Of a stretch of 64,000 nucleotides of DNA, positions 47,036-57,124 are shown in pieces. Position 1 is the first letter of the stretch. Every line of letters starts with the position of its first letter. This DNA is from ZC4RG20 sp963702105. Its GTDB lineage: Bacteria > Pseudomonadota > Gammaproteobacteria > Steroidobacterales > Rariloculaceae. The notes beneath the pieces were generated by a model that saw only the letters and a program-made list of their open reading frames with translations, was not told where the DNA came from and did no database searches. The stretch spans positions 4,030,001 to 4,094,000 of the forward strand of contig OY969712.1 in assembly GCA_963702105.1 (NCBI GenBank). Direction: 5' to 3'. The translations under genes and the position numbers were made by a program.

Positions 47036-47153
47036 GCGTAGGCATCGGCACAAGGGCGGTTTCGGGACCGCCGTGAACCCGTCCCTGGGGGCTCGCTTCG
47101 CGCCATCCCTGGCGCTCAGCGTCCCGAAACCGCCCTTGTGCCGATGCCTACGC
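47036..47153. repeat. Large palindromic element, copy 2
   Basis: Perfect 33-base arms (47036-47068, 47121-47153) around a 52-base core related to copies 1 and 3 but in the opposite orientation to them. The core contains GCGCCATCCCTGGCGC (47100-47115), the reverse complement of the hairpin in copy 3, and GAACCC...GGGCTC (47075-47094). The left arm begins with the local 33-bp tandem repeat sequence. Confidence 0.9.
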
Positions 47154-47159
47154 TGGAGA

Positions 47160-47280
47160 CGTCTGCGGCTCGCGCCGATGCCTCCGCCGGATACGTCCGC
47201 GCTGGCGCCGACACCTCCGCCCGATACGTCCGCAGCTAGCGCCGATGCCACGGCTGGATACGTCTGCGGGTGGCTCCGAG
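47160..47280. repeat. Degenerate 33-34 bp tandem repeats
   Basis: Three imperfect units of the form GCGCCGATGCC...GGATACGTCCGC follow copy 2. They are related to the inverse of the tandem unit at 46970-47035 (shared CGCCGATGCC). No gene is seen here. Confidence 0.6.
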
Positions 47281-47325
47281 CGTGCGGGAGCGTCCTTGCG
47301 CGAGCGATCTCCTCGTGGGGATTCA

Positions 47326-47509
47326 GCATGGTTCATGAACGGCTGGCGACGTCGAAGAGGAGGTTCGTGCATGAGGCCGCTGTCGGGATCGTGAGCGCCA
47401 GGGATGGCGCGCACGAAGGCTCCAGGGACGGATTCACGCCGGTCCCGACAGCGGCCTCATGCACGAACCTCCGCCCCACCACCGCGCCCGACCCGTTCAT
47501 GAATCATGC
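47326..47509. repeat. Large palindromic element, copy 3, with an outer inverted repeat
   Basis: Perfect 30-base arms (47359-47388, 47443-47472) around a core with GCGCCAGGGATGGCGC (47395-47410) and a second, shorter stem-loop containing CCAGGGACGG. Outside the arms, GCATGGTTCATGAACGG (from 47326) and an inverted near copy ending 47509 form a further imperfect pair. The arms are unrelated to those of copies 1 and 2. Confidence 0.85.
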
Positions 47510-47887
47510 GGTCGACAGCCGCGCGCGATAGCGCGGTAGCGCGGTAGCGCGCTAGTGCGAGTACGAGCGCGAGCGCGCGTGCGAATGCGAGCGCGAGCGG
47601 CGCGCGCACCGAGGGCATGAGCACCTATTTATCGCCCCGCCCCTTTCGGTAACATCGGACGTCCGCGCCGACCGTATCGTCCGCGCGAAAATATCGATGA
47701 ACAGTGCTTTCTCGCCGCTCTGGTACGGACCAGAGGCGCGCCGTCTCGCATCGGCGCGTCCGCCGCGGAGAACGATCTGCACTCGCTCGACCCATCGCCG
47801 TTCTCAGACGGCCGCACGGTCCTTTGGGCCGCGCGGTGCCTCGCTGTGCACTCAGGGACCAGGACGTTCAATCGAAGGAGACAGGAA
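47510..47887. other. Non-coding stretch with simple repeats
   Basis: Begins with GCG-TAGCGC and GAGCGC simple repeats (about 47521-47610), then a stretch of lower GC around 47627-47700 that may hold the promoter of the secreted protein gene. Together with the repeats from 46966 on, this makes about 920 bases without a credible gene. Confidence 0.5.
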
Positions 47888-48262
47888 ATGCATAAATCAG
47901 GCGTATTCGCGGTCGCTGCCTGCGCCGCGCTGCTTGTATCCGGCGCCGCCTTGGCGCAGCAAAACGACACAGTCAAGACCAAGGCCAAAAGCATGACTTA
48001 CACGGGCTGCGTCGAACAGGGCAAGACGGCCGGCACCTATATGCTCACGCACGTCATGGCGGGCGAGGCGGGCTCGGCCGCGCAGACGAGCGGCAAGAAG
48101 GCCCGTGCGCCCAAGATGCTGCATCTCGAAAGCACTTCCTCGGCGCAGATCGCGCCCGAGGCCGGCCATAAGGTCACGGTCATGGGATCGACGATGCGAG
48201 GGAAAGGCGGCCCGATGATGAAGGTGGAGTCGATCAAGTCCGTCTCGCCGAACTGTCCGTAA
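47888..48262 (+). CDS. Secreted protein, tandem paralogue 1
   Basis: A 124-residue exported protein, signal peptide cleaved after AALA (residues 1-24), then a small domain with MTYTGCVEQGKTAGTYMLTH and a C-terminal strand pattern HKVTVMGSTMRGKGGPMMKV that suggests an OB-like beta fold. Two Cys (TGC and the C-terminal NC) may form a disulfide. The ATG at 47888 has AAGGAG upstream. The next gene is a clear paralogue. No named family is recognised. Confidence 0.82.
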   Translation: MHKSGVFAVAACAALLVSGAALAQQNDTVKTKAKSMTYTGCVEQGKTAGTYMLTHVMAGEAGSAAQTSGKKARAPKMLHLESTSSAQIAPEAGHKVTVMGSTMRGKGGPMMKVESIKSVSPNCP

Positions 48263-48280
48263 TCGAGCGCCTCGGACGGC

Positions 48281-48312
48281 GGGAAACCGGCACGCTCGAG
48301 CGGCCGGTTCCC
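48281..48312 (+). terminator. Hairpin between the two paralogues
   Basis: GGGAAACCGGC pairs with GCCGGTTCCC with one bulged A; no T run follows. It may limit read-through to the second paralogue. Confidence 0.45.
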
Positions 48313-48372
48313 CGGCCCGGCGGGCGCACGTCAGCGGCGCCGGCAATCTGTAGCAAACGCAAGGAGAAAGAC

Positions 48373-48729
48373 ATGAAAAGAAGACTGGCGTTGGGGGCGC
48401 TCGCATGCGCGGCATTGGCGACGGCGGGCACGGCGCTCGCGCAGAAGACCGGGGACGAGAAGGCCAAGGACATGACCTATACGGGCTGCGTGGAACAGGG
48501 CAAGACGGCGGGCACCTATATGCTCACGCACGTCATGATGGGCCGGCCGGGCGTGAAGGAGGCTGCGTTCCACGGCGCGGCGCCGAAGACGATCGAGCTG
48601 CACAGCAAGAACGTGCCGCTCGCCGCGCAGAACGGCCATAAGGTCGTCGTCATGGGGATGGTCAAAGGCAAGACGCATCCCATGATGAGCGTGACCGGGC
48701 TCGAGAGTCTCAACGGCACCTGCGAATAG
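48373..48729 (+). CDS. Secreted protein, tandem paralogue 2
   Basis: A 118-residue exported protein (signal peptide to about residue 23, TALA). The central segment DMTYTGCVEQGKTAGTYMLT is almost identical to paralogue 1, and both end in a Cys-containing strand (LNGTCE here). AAGGAG lies upstream of the ATG. The pair probably arose by duplication; the middle parts have diverged (HGAAPKTIELHSKNVPLAA against the other's APKMLHLESTSSAQIAP), so the roles may have separated. Confidence 0.82.
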   Translation: MKRRLALGALACAALATAGTALAQKTGDEKAKDMTYTGCVEQGKTAGTYMLTHVMMGRPGVKEAAFHGAAPKTIELHSKNVPLAAQNGHKVVVMGMVKGKTHPMMSVTGLESLNGTCE

Positions 48730-48758
48730 CGCTCGCAGCGCGAGGGTTTGAAGAGGGA

Positions 48759-48776
48759 CCGGGGCTTCGGCCCCGG
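48759..48776. terminator. CCGGGGC-TTCG-GCCCCGG hairpin
   Basis: Perfect 7-bp stem closed by a TTCG tetraloop, between the convergent paralogue-2 and bioA genes. Very stable in RNA in both directions; no T run. Confidence 0.65.
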
Positions 48777-48822
48777 CGCCGCCGACCGGCTGGCGCTCGG
48801 CAGCACGGGCGGCCCCGCCGCG

Positions 48823-50094
48823 TCAGGCCCGCGGACGGGCGAGAACCTTGTGCACCGCGCGCACGAGGATCGCGAGCTCGTCCTCGCCGATCACGAGCGG
48901 CGGCATGAGATAGACGACGTTCCCGAAGGGCCGGACCCAGACGCCCTCCTCGACGAACGCGCGCCGCAGTCCTTCGACTTGCGGGCGCCCCTCGAGCTCG
49001 ACGACGCCGATCGCCCCGCGCACGCGCACGTCAGCGACGCCCGGCAGGCCGCGGCAGGCCGCGAGGCCTTCGGCCAGCGCCCGCTCGATCGCCGCAACCT
49101 GCGCAAGGCGCGGCTCGCGTTCGAAGAGATCCAGCGAAGCATTCGCAGCCGCGCAGGCGAGCGGATTCCCCGCGAACGTCGGGCCGTGCATGAGCGCGCG
49201 CTCGAACTCCGGCTTGAGGAATGCCTCGAAGACGTGCTCGCGGGCCGCCGTGGCCGCGAGCGGCAGCGTCCCGCCCGTCAGCGCCTTCGAAAGCGTGATG
49301 ATGTCCGGCACGACGCCGGCCTGCTCGCAGGCGAACAGCGTGCCCGTGCGGCCGAATCCGACCGCTATCTCGTCGAGGATCAGCAGGAGACCGTGGCGCG
49401 CCGCGGTCCGCGCGACCGCGGCGAGCGTCTCGGGCTCGTGAAACTTCATGCCGCCGGCGGCCTGCACGAGCGGCTCCAGCACGACCCCCGCGAGCTCGTG
49501 CGCATGAGCCGCCACGAACGACTCGAACGCCGCAAGCTCGGCTCGGCCGCGCGGCAGGGGCACGACGAGCTGCGGCGCGAGCACGTGCTTGAACAGCGCG
49601 TGCATGCCCTCTTCCGGATCGCAGATCGACATGGCCGCGAAGGTGTCGCCGTGATAACCGTGCCGGAAGCTCAGAAAGCGATGCCGGTTGGGCTGCTCCT
49701 GATTGAGCCAGTACTGCACAGCCATCTTGAGCGCGACCTCGACGGCGACCGAGCCCGATTCCGAGAAGAAGATGCGGCCGAGATCCCCGGGGAGACGCTC
49801 GGCGAGGCGCCGGGCGAGGATGAGCACGGGATCGTGCACGAGGCCGCCGAGCATGACGTGCGGCATGCGCTCGAGCTGCGCGGCGACGGCGGCGGCGATG
49901 TGCGGATGGTTGTAGCCGTGGCAGGCCGTCCACCAGGACGAGGTGCCGTCGACGAGCACCCGGCCGTCGGCCAGCTCGATGCGGGCACCGGCCGTGCGCG
50001 CGGCCCGCAGCGGCGCGCGGGCCGTGCTCATCTGGCAGTAGGGCAGCCAGACCGGGCAGGCCGCAGCCCCTGCTTCGTGCGCGCTCGTCGTCAT
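48823..50094 (-). CDS. bioA: Adenosylmethionine-8-amino-7-oxononanoate aminotransferase
   Basis: PLP class III aminotransferase that makes 7,8-diaminopelargonic acid (DAPA) from KAPA with SAM as amino donor. The 423-residue protein has DGTSSWWTACHGYNHP, the Asp segment LILDEIAVGFGRTG, and the PLP-lysine segment TLSKALTGGTLPLAAT. The ATG at 50094 is preferred to a TTG 9 bases upstream. It is about 6 kb from bioF-bioD, so the biotin genes are not in one operon; bioB and bioC/H are absent from the window. Confidence 0.95.
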   Translation of the reverse strand: MTTSAHEAGAAACPVWLPYCQMSTARAPLRAARTAGARIELADGRVLVDGTSSWWTACHGYNHPHIAAAVAAQLERMPHVMLGGLVHDPVLILARRLAERLPGDLGRIFFSESGSVAVEVALKMAVQYWLNQEQPNRHRFLSFRHGYHGDTFAAMSICDPEEGMHALFKHVLAPQLVVPLPRGRAELAAFESFVAAHAHELAGVVLEPLVQAAGGMKFHEPETLAAVARTAARHGLLLILDEIAVGFGRTGTLFACEQAGVVPDIITLSKALTGGTLPLAATAAREHVFEAFLKPEFERALMHGPTFAGNPLACAAANASLDLFEREPRLAQVAAIERALAEGLAACRGLPGVADVRVRGAIGVVELEGRPQVEGLRRAFVEEGVWVRPFGNVVYLMPPLVIGEDELAILVRAVHKVLARPRA

Positions 50095-50184
50095 GGCGGC
50101 CAATACTACCCGGGGCCTCCGTCACGGCAAACGCCGGCTGCGCTTGGCTATACTGCGTGCCCTCGAGTTCAGCCGGACCCTTTC

Positions 50185-51543
50185 ATGAAGAAAATCACGT
50201 GCTTCAAGGCCTATGACGTGCGCGGCCGCGTGCCCGAGGAGCTGGACGAGGAGACGAGCTACCGCATCGGCCGAGGCTATGCCGCGTTCGTACGCCCGCG
50301 CGCCGTGGCAGTGGGGCAGGACATCCGGGCCTCGAGCCCCGGGCTCGCGCGCGCGCTCACGGCCGGGCTGACCGAGTCGGGGGTCGACGTCGTCGACATC
50401 GGCGTCGGCGGGACGGAGCTCGTGTATTTCGAGACGTTCAACGAGCGGCTCGACGGCGGCATCATGGTCACGGCCAGCCACAACCCGCCGAATTACAATG
50501 GCATGAAGCTCGTGCGCGAGGGCGCCCGGCCGATCAGCGCCGATACGGGGCTGGCGGACATCCGTGCGCTGGCCGAGCGCGGCGAGTTCGAGAAGGCCCG
50601 GCGCCCGGGCCGCGTCGAGGCACGCGACGTGAAGCCGGCCTACATCGAGCATCTGCTCGGCTACGTCGATCGCGAGGCGCTCGCGCCGCTCAAGATCGTC
50701 GTCAACGCCGGCAACGGCGGCGCCGGCCCGATCCTCGATCTGCTCGAGCCCCGTCTGCCGTTCGAGCTCGTCAAGCTTCACCACGCGCCCGACGGCTCGT
50801 TCCCGAACGGCGTGCCGAATCCCATGATCGAGCGCAACCGCAAAGTCACGAGCGACGCGGTCCGCGAGAGCGGCGCCGACCTCGGGCTCGCCTGGGACGG
50901 CGATTTCGACCGCTGCTTCTTCTTCGACGAGCGCGGCCGCTTCGTCGAGGGCTACTACATCGTCGGCCTGCTGGCCCGGAGCTTCCTCGAGAAGTTTCCG
51001 GGCCGAAAGATCGTGCACGACCCGCGCCTGACCTGGAACACGCTCGACGTCGTCGGCGCGGCGGGCGGCCAGGCCGTGCAGAGCAAGTCGGGCCACGCCT
51101 TCATCAAACAGGTGATGCGCGAGGCCGACGCCGTCTACGGCGGCGAGATGAGCGCCCACCACTACTTCCGCGAATTCTCCTATGCGGACAGCGGCATGAT
51201 CCCCTGGCTGCTGATCACCGAGATCATGAGCCGGAGCGGGGCCCGGCTCTCCGAGCTCGTCGACGCCCGCCTCGCGGCGTATCCGGCGAGCGGCGAGATC
51301 AATCGCAGCGTCGAAAACCCGGCCGCGGTCGCGGCCGCCGTCGAAAAGGCGTACGCGCCGATCGCCCGCCGCGTCGAGCACGTGGACGGGCTCAGCATGG
51401 AATTCGAGCGCTGGCGATTCAACCTGCGGCCCTCGAATACGGAGCCGCTGCTGCGCCTAAACGTCGAAAGCCGCGGCGACGAGCGGCTCATGCGGGAGAA
51501 GACGGAGGAACTGCTCGAGCAGATCGGCGGGGAACCGGACTGA
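50185..51543 (+). CDS. Phosphomannomutase/phosphoglucomutase
   Basis: Alpha-D-phosphohexomutase for sugar-nucleotide (GDP-mannose and/or UDP-glucose) precursor synthesis. The 452-residue product has the phosphoserine loop TASHNPPNYNG, the metal loop DGDFDR and the sugar-binding segment GGEMSAHHYFRE. CpsG/ManB and AlgC types cannot be separated from sequence alone, so no symbol is given. The ATG at 50185 begins MKKITCFKAYDVRG. It is a single gene, divergent from bioA. Confidence 0.92.
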   Translation: MKKITCFKAYDVRGRVPEELDEETSYRIGRGYAAFVRPRAVAVGQDIRASSPGLARALTAGLTESGVDVVDIGVGGTELVYFETFNERLDGGIMVTASHNPPNYNGMKLVREGARPISADTGLADIRALAERGEFEKARRPGRVEARDVKPAYIEHLLGYVDREALAPLKIVVNAGNGGAGPILDLLEPRLPFELVKLHHAPDGSFPNGVPNPMIERNRKVTSDAVRESGADLGLAWDGDFDRCFFFDERGRFVEGYYIVGLLARSFLEKFPGRKIVHDPRLTWNTLDVVGAAGGQAVQSKSGHAFIKQVMREADAVYGGEMSAHHYFREFSYADSGMIPWLLITEIMSRSGARLSELVDARLAAYPASGEINRSVENPAAVAAAVEKAYAPIARRVEHVDGLSMEFERWRFNLRPSNTEPLLRLNVESRGDERLMREKTEELLEQIGGEPD

Positions 51544-51613
51544 GGTTCCCGCCCTCGGGACGGATGCGCCCGGCAGATCGCGCGAAGCGCGGCGCGCAGA
51601 GGCGGAACCGGGG

Positions 51614-51688
51614 GTCTCCGAGCCGAAGGTCGTCGAGCCGAAAGTCATCGAGCTGGGCGTCATCGAGCCGAGGGGCATCGAGCCGGTG
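51614..51688. repeat. Five tandem 15-bp repeats
   Basis: Units such as GTCATCGAGCCGAAG run from 51614 to 51688, between the phosphohexomutase and DUF3775 genes. Fifteen bases is five codons, and the minus-strand frame would read RLDDx repeats, but it has no start linked to a gene and is treated as non-coding. Confidence 0.8.
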
Positions 51689-51696
51689 ACGCAAGC

Positions 51697-52194
51697 CTAG
51701 TCGTAGTCCTCCTCCTCGTCGTCGTCGTCATCGTCATCGTCGTCTTCGTCTTCGTCTTCGTCCTTGTCGTACTCGTCTTCGTCTTCGTCTTCCTCGTCGT
51801 CGATCTCGGCCCCATCCTCATCGTAGCCGAGCATGTTCAGCCCTTCCGCCAGGTAGTCACCGAGCAACGGCGTGCCGATGAGGTAGTCCGCGGTGCGCTC
51901 GTTCCAGCTCTCGCGGGCCTGCTCGACGGCCGAGTCCCAGTCCTCGACGTCGAAGTCTCCGCGCCCGAGCCATACGAGCGCGACGAGCTCGACCTGCTGA
52001 TCCGGCTCGAGGTCCTCGACCGTGTCGCGAATCTGCTGGAGCACCGGGTCGTCCGCGTGGTCGGCCAGGATCTGCATCGCCCAGTCGTCCGAGGGGCTCA
52101 GCGGCGTCTCCGGGATCGTGACCCCTTCTTTGGCCTGAAACTCGTTCGCTCTCTCGATGATGAAGCGAACCGTGTCCGGGTTGATATCCAACAT
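51697..52194 (-). CDS. DUF3775 protein with long acidic tail
   Basis: A 165-residue protein. The N-terminal 115 residues match DUF3775 (QVELVALVWLGRGDF, DWDSAVEQARE, DYLIGTPLLGDYLAEGLNML). The last 45 or so residues are almost all Asp and Glu with a few Tyr and Lys, encoded by GTC/ATC-type triplet repeats. The start at 52194 is chosen for the family N-terminus (MLDINPDTVRFI); longer in-frame starts lead into non-coding sequence. Function unknown; acidic tails like this can act as nucleic-acid mimics or histone-like chaperones, which is only a guess here. Divergent from lon. Confidence 0.82.
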   Translation of the reverse strand: MLDINPDTVRFIIERANEFQAKEGVTIPETPLSPSDDWAMQILADHADDPVLQQIRDTVEDLEPDQQVELVALVWLGRGDFDVEDWDSAVEQARESWNERTADYLIGTPLLGDYLAEGLNMLGYDEDGAEIDDEEDEDEDEYDKDEDEDEDDDDDDDDDEEEDYD

Positions 52195-52365
52195 TTTGCT
52201 TTCGGCTCCGTCGTTCCTGGTTGCCCCGCAGCCCTGGAAACGGCGGCGCGCCGTCCCCATATGCAATGCACGGGCCAACGTCATTTTACACGCCTCGGTC
52301 CCCGCGAGTTTCCTGGTCGCGCCGCAGCGGGCGGCGGGCCTCGGTTTCCCTACGTGAAAGTCCGG

Positions 52366-52395
52366 CTTGAAATGCGGATTTCACGCCCCCACGAT
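52366..52395 (+). promoter_or_regulatory. Candidate sigma-32 heat-shock promoter of lon
   Basis: CTTGAAA (52366-52372) and CCCCACGAT (52387-52395) separated by 14 bases, close to the sigma-32 consensus CTTGAAA-N11-16-CCCCATNT. Transcription would start about 25 bases before the lon ATG. E. coli lon is also controlled by sigma-32. Confidence 0.65.
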
Positions 52396-52424
52396 GAGTT
52401 TAAGGTCACACTTCAGGCAACGAC

Positions 52425-54831
<2,407 letters not shown>

Positions 54832-54844
54832 GTCCGACGAAAAA

Positions 54845-54876
54845 GGCGAAAAAGGGGTCAGAGCCCCTTTTTCGCC
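54845..54876. terminator. Extended GGGGTCAGAGCCCC palindrome, shared terminator
   Basis: GGCGAAAAAGGGG pairs perfectly with CCCCTTTTTCGCC (13 bp) around the loop TCAGAG. Longer than most copies because the flanks are complementary too. It fills the gap between the convergent lon and usp genes. Confidence 0.8.
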
Positions 54877-55767
54877 TCAGCCGGGCTTGACCATGAGCAC
54901 GTCGCAGGGCGCGTCGTCCACGATGTATTCGGCCGTGCTGCCGAGCATGGCTTGGCCGAGCGCGCTGCGCTTCAGCACGCCGACCACGAGCAGCTTGGCA
55001 TTGCGCTCCGCCGCGAGCTGCGGCACGACGAGCCGAGGGTCCCCGGGGCCGAGATCGATGCGGTCCGGCGGCACGCCATAGCCGTCCACGAGCTCCTGCA
55101 CGGCCTGCCGGTGCACGGTCTCGATGTTTTCCGAGCCGTAGAACACGCCCGGCTCGACCTCGACGGCCGAGACCCAGTTGTACTGCTCGGGGTCGGGATA
55201 CGCGTGCACGACCCGCAACTGGCCGTCCATGGCCTTGGCGAACAGCGCGGCCTGGCCCAGCACGGCGCGGTCCGTTCCCGCCGGCTCCTCGTGGCCGTAG
55301 AGCGGATCGACGGCCGCCATGACCGTGCCGTAGCCCTGGAATTCGGGATCCTTGACGAGCAGCAACGGACAGGGGCACAGCCGCATGAGCTGCCAGTCCG
55401 TGTCCGTCAGGCGCGTATGGGGAAGCGGCCGCGGCGTGTGCGCGCCGACCACGAGCAGATCGCCCCGAAGCTCGCGCACCGCATCGACGATGGCGTCGTA
55501 TACGGGAGCGCCCGTGCGCACGTCCACGTGCACGGTCACGCCCCATTCGCGCACCAGCTCGGCGAGCTTCTCGAGGTCTTCGCGCGCGCTCCCGAGCACG
55601 TGCTCCCGCCCGGCCGCGCCGCCGCCCGAACCGTAAACGATCCGGAGCAGGACGAGCTCGGCGCCGAGCTGCTCGGCCAACATGCGGGCGTGGTCCGCCG
55701 CGAGCGGCAGCCCCGTCTGACTCGGCTTGACGGCCACGAGCACACGCTTGATCGTCGTTTTCGTCAC
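54877..55767 (-). CDS. Universal stress protein with two UspA domains (UspE-like)
   Basis: A 296-residue protein with tandem Usp domains (about 6-150 and 155-296). The second has the ATP-loop pattern VVGVLKRSALGQAMLGSTAEY. Tandem UspE-type proteins are linked to stress resistance, motility and adhesion. The GTG at 55767 is chosen over the ATG at 55785 because AAGGAGG lies 5 bases before the GTG and inside the longer reading. It converges on lon across a terminator-like repeat. Confidence 0.9.
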   Translation of the reverse strand: MTKTTIKRVLVAVKPSQTGLPLAADHARMLAEQLGAELVLLRIVYGSGGGAAGREHVLGSAREDLEKLAELVREWGVTVHVDVRTGAPVYDAIVDAVRELRGDLLVVGAHTPRPLPHTRLTDTDWQLMRLCPCPLLLVKDPEFQGYGTVMAAVDPLYGHEEPAGTDRAVLGQAALFAKAMDGQLRVVHAYPDPEQYNWVSAVEVEPGVFYGSENIETVHRQAVQELVDGYGVPPDRIDLGPGDPRLVVPQLAAERNAKLLVVGVLKRSALGQAMLGSTAEYIVDDAPCDVLMVKPG

Positions 55768-55861
55768 GAATGCCTCCTTCGTCATCGAAAGACTACCGCG
55801 CCCGCCGCGGCCCCAAAAGGGGGGCACGTGATTTCCGCAGCGTCTGGCCTCGCCGGCCCGC

Positions 55862-57124
55862 GTGGCCGACAATCGCTTTCGGTCCATCGCCGTGGAGATC
55901 GCCTTGCCGCAACGCTTCGTGAACGCATCGCTCGAGCGCTTCGCGGCCGCCAAGCTCGAAGCGCTCGAGCGGCGCCGCCTGCGCAGGCATCTCGCGGTCA
56001 CCGACCGGCGGGACGGGGCCGGCGCCCGCGTCGGCGCGCGCGCGCTCCTCTCGTTCTCCTGCAACGACTATCTCGGGCTCTCCCGGCACCCCGATGTCGT
56101 CGCGGCGGCCGTCGAAGCCACGCGCCGCTTCGGGACGGGCGCCGGCGCCTCGCGCCTCGTGACGGGCAATCATCCGCTGTATGCCGAGCTCGAGGCGCGG
56201 CTGGCCGCGCTCAAGGGCACGCAGGCGGCCGTCGTGTTCGGGAGCGGCTATCTCACGAACGTCGGCGTGCTGCCTGTGCTCACCGGCCCCGGCGACCTCA
56301 TCGTCATGGACGAGCTCTGCCATTCCTGCCTGCTCACGGGCGCCGCGCTTTCCCGCGCCCGCGTCGTCACGTTCCGGCACAACGACGTGGCCGCGGCCCG
56401 CGCGCGGCTCGAGGCCGAGCGCGCCGCCTATCGCCGCTGCCTGCTCGTCACCGAAGGCGTCTTCAGCATGGAGGGCGACCTCGCGCCGCTCCCGGCGCTT
56501 GCGGCGCTCGCCGAGGCCGCCGACGCCTGGCTGCTCAGCGACGACGCGCACGGCCTCGGCGTCGTCGGCGGCGGCCGCGGCGCGGCCTTCGCGAGCGCTG
56601 AGGTCGCGAACGTCCCGCTGCAGATGGGCACGCTCTCGAAGGCCGTCGGCACCTACGGCGGCTACGTCTGCACAAGCGCGGCCGCCGCGGAGCTCATCCG
56701 CAACCGCGCGCGGAGCTTCGTCTACTCGACGGGCCTGCCGCCGGGCACCGTGGCCGCAGCCTGCAAGGCGCTCGAGCTCATCGCCGCCGACGCAGCGCTC
56801 GTCGCCGCGCCCCTCGCCCGGGCCCGGCTCTTCACCGAGGCGACGGGCCTGCCGCCGGCCGCGAGCGCGATCGTCCCGCTGCGCTGCGGCGGCGCCGACG
56901 CCGCGCTCGCGGCGAGCCGGCACCTCGAGCAGGCCGGCTTCCTCGTCACGGCCATTCGGCCGCCGACCGTGCCGGCCGGAACCGCCCGCCTGCGCTTCGC
57001 GTTTTCGGCGGCCCATGCAGAGGACGACGTGTTGCGACTCGCGGCCGCCGTGCGCCGCCTCGAGGGCTTCTCGCCGACCGGCGCGGCCGCGGTCGCGGCC
57101 TCGGCGGGCGCGGCGACGGGATGA
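55862..57124 (+). CDS. bioF: 8-amino-7-oxononanoate synthase
   Basis: PLP enzyme joining pimeloyl-ACP and alanine to KAPA, the start of the late biotin pathway. The 420-residue protein has LSFSCNDYLGLSRHP, GTGAGASRLVTGNHPLY, DDAHGLGVVGG and the PLP-lysine segment TLSKAVGTYGGYV. GTG at 55862 is the likely start. Its end overlaps bioD by 4 bases (ATGA), so the two are coupled. Confidence 0.94.
   Translation: MADNRFRSIAVEIALPQRFVNASLERFAAAKLEALERRRLRRHLAVTDRRDGAGARVGARALLSFSCNDYLGLSRHPDVVAAAVEATRRFGTGAGASRLVTGNHPLYAELEARLAALKGTQAAVVFGSGYLTNVGVLPVLTGPGDLIVMDELCHSCLLTGAALSRARVVTFRHNDVAAARARLEAERAAYRRCLLVTEGVFSMEGDLAPLPALAALAEAADAWLLSDDAHGLGVVGGGRGAAFASAEVANVPLQMGTLSKAVGTYGGYVCTSAAAAELIRNRARSFVYSTGLPPGTVAAACKALELIAADAALVAAPLARARLFTEATGLPPAASAIVPLRCGGADAALAASRHLEQAGFLVTAIRPPTVPAGTARLRFAFSAAHAEDDVLRLAAAVRRLEGFSPTGAAAVAASAGAATG

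Noticed and set aside
46970..47280. CRISPR-like array
   Set aside because: Repeats are directly joined without spacers of even length, and no cas gene is present.
48748..50184. Extension of the phosphohexomutase frame by about 480 codons upstream
   Set aside because: It runs antisense to bioA and has no similarity to anything; the ATG at 50185 gives the normal family length.
51560..51694. Pentapeptide-like protein (RLDDx repeats) on the minus strand
   Set aside because: The frame is a product of the 15-bp tandem array, with no ribosome site and a loss of repeat pattern after 20-25 residues.
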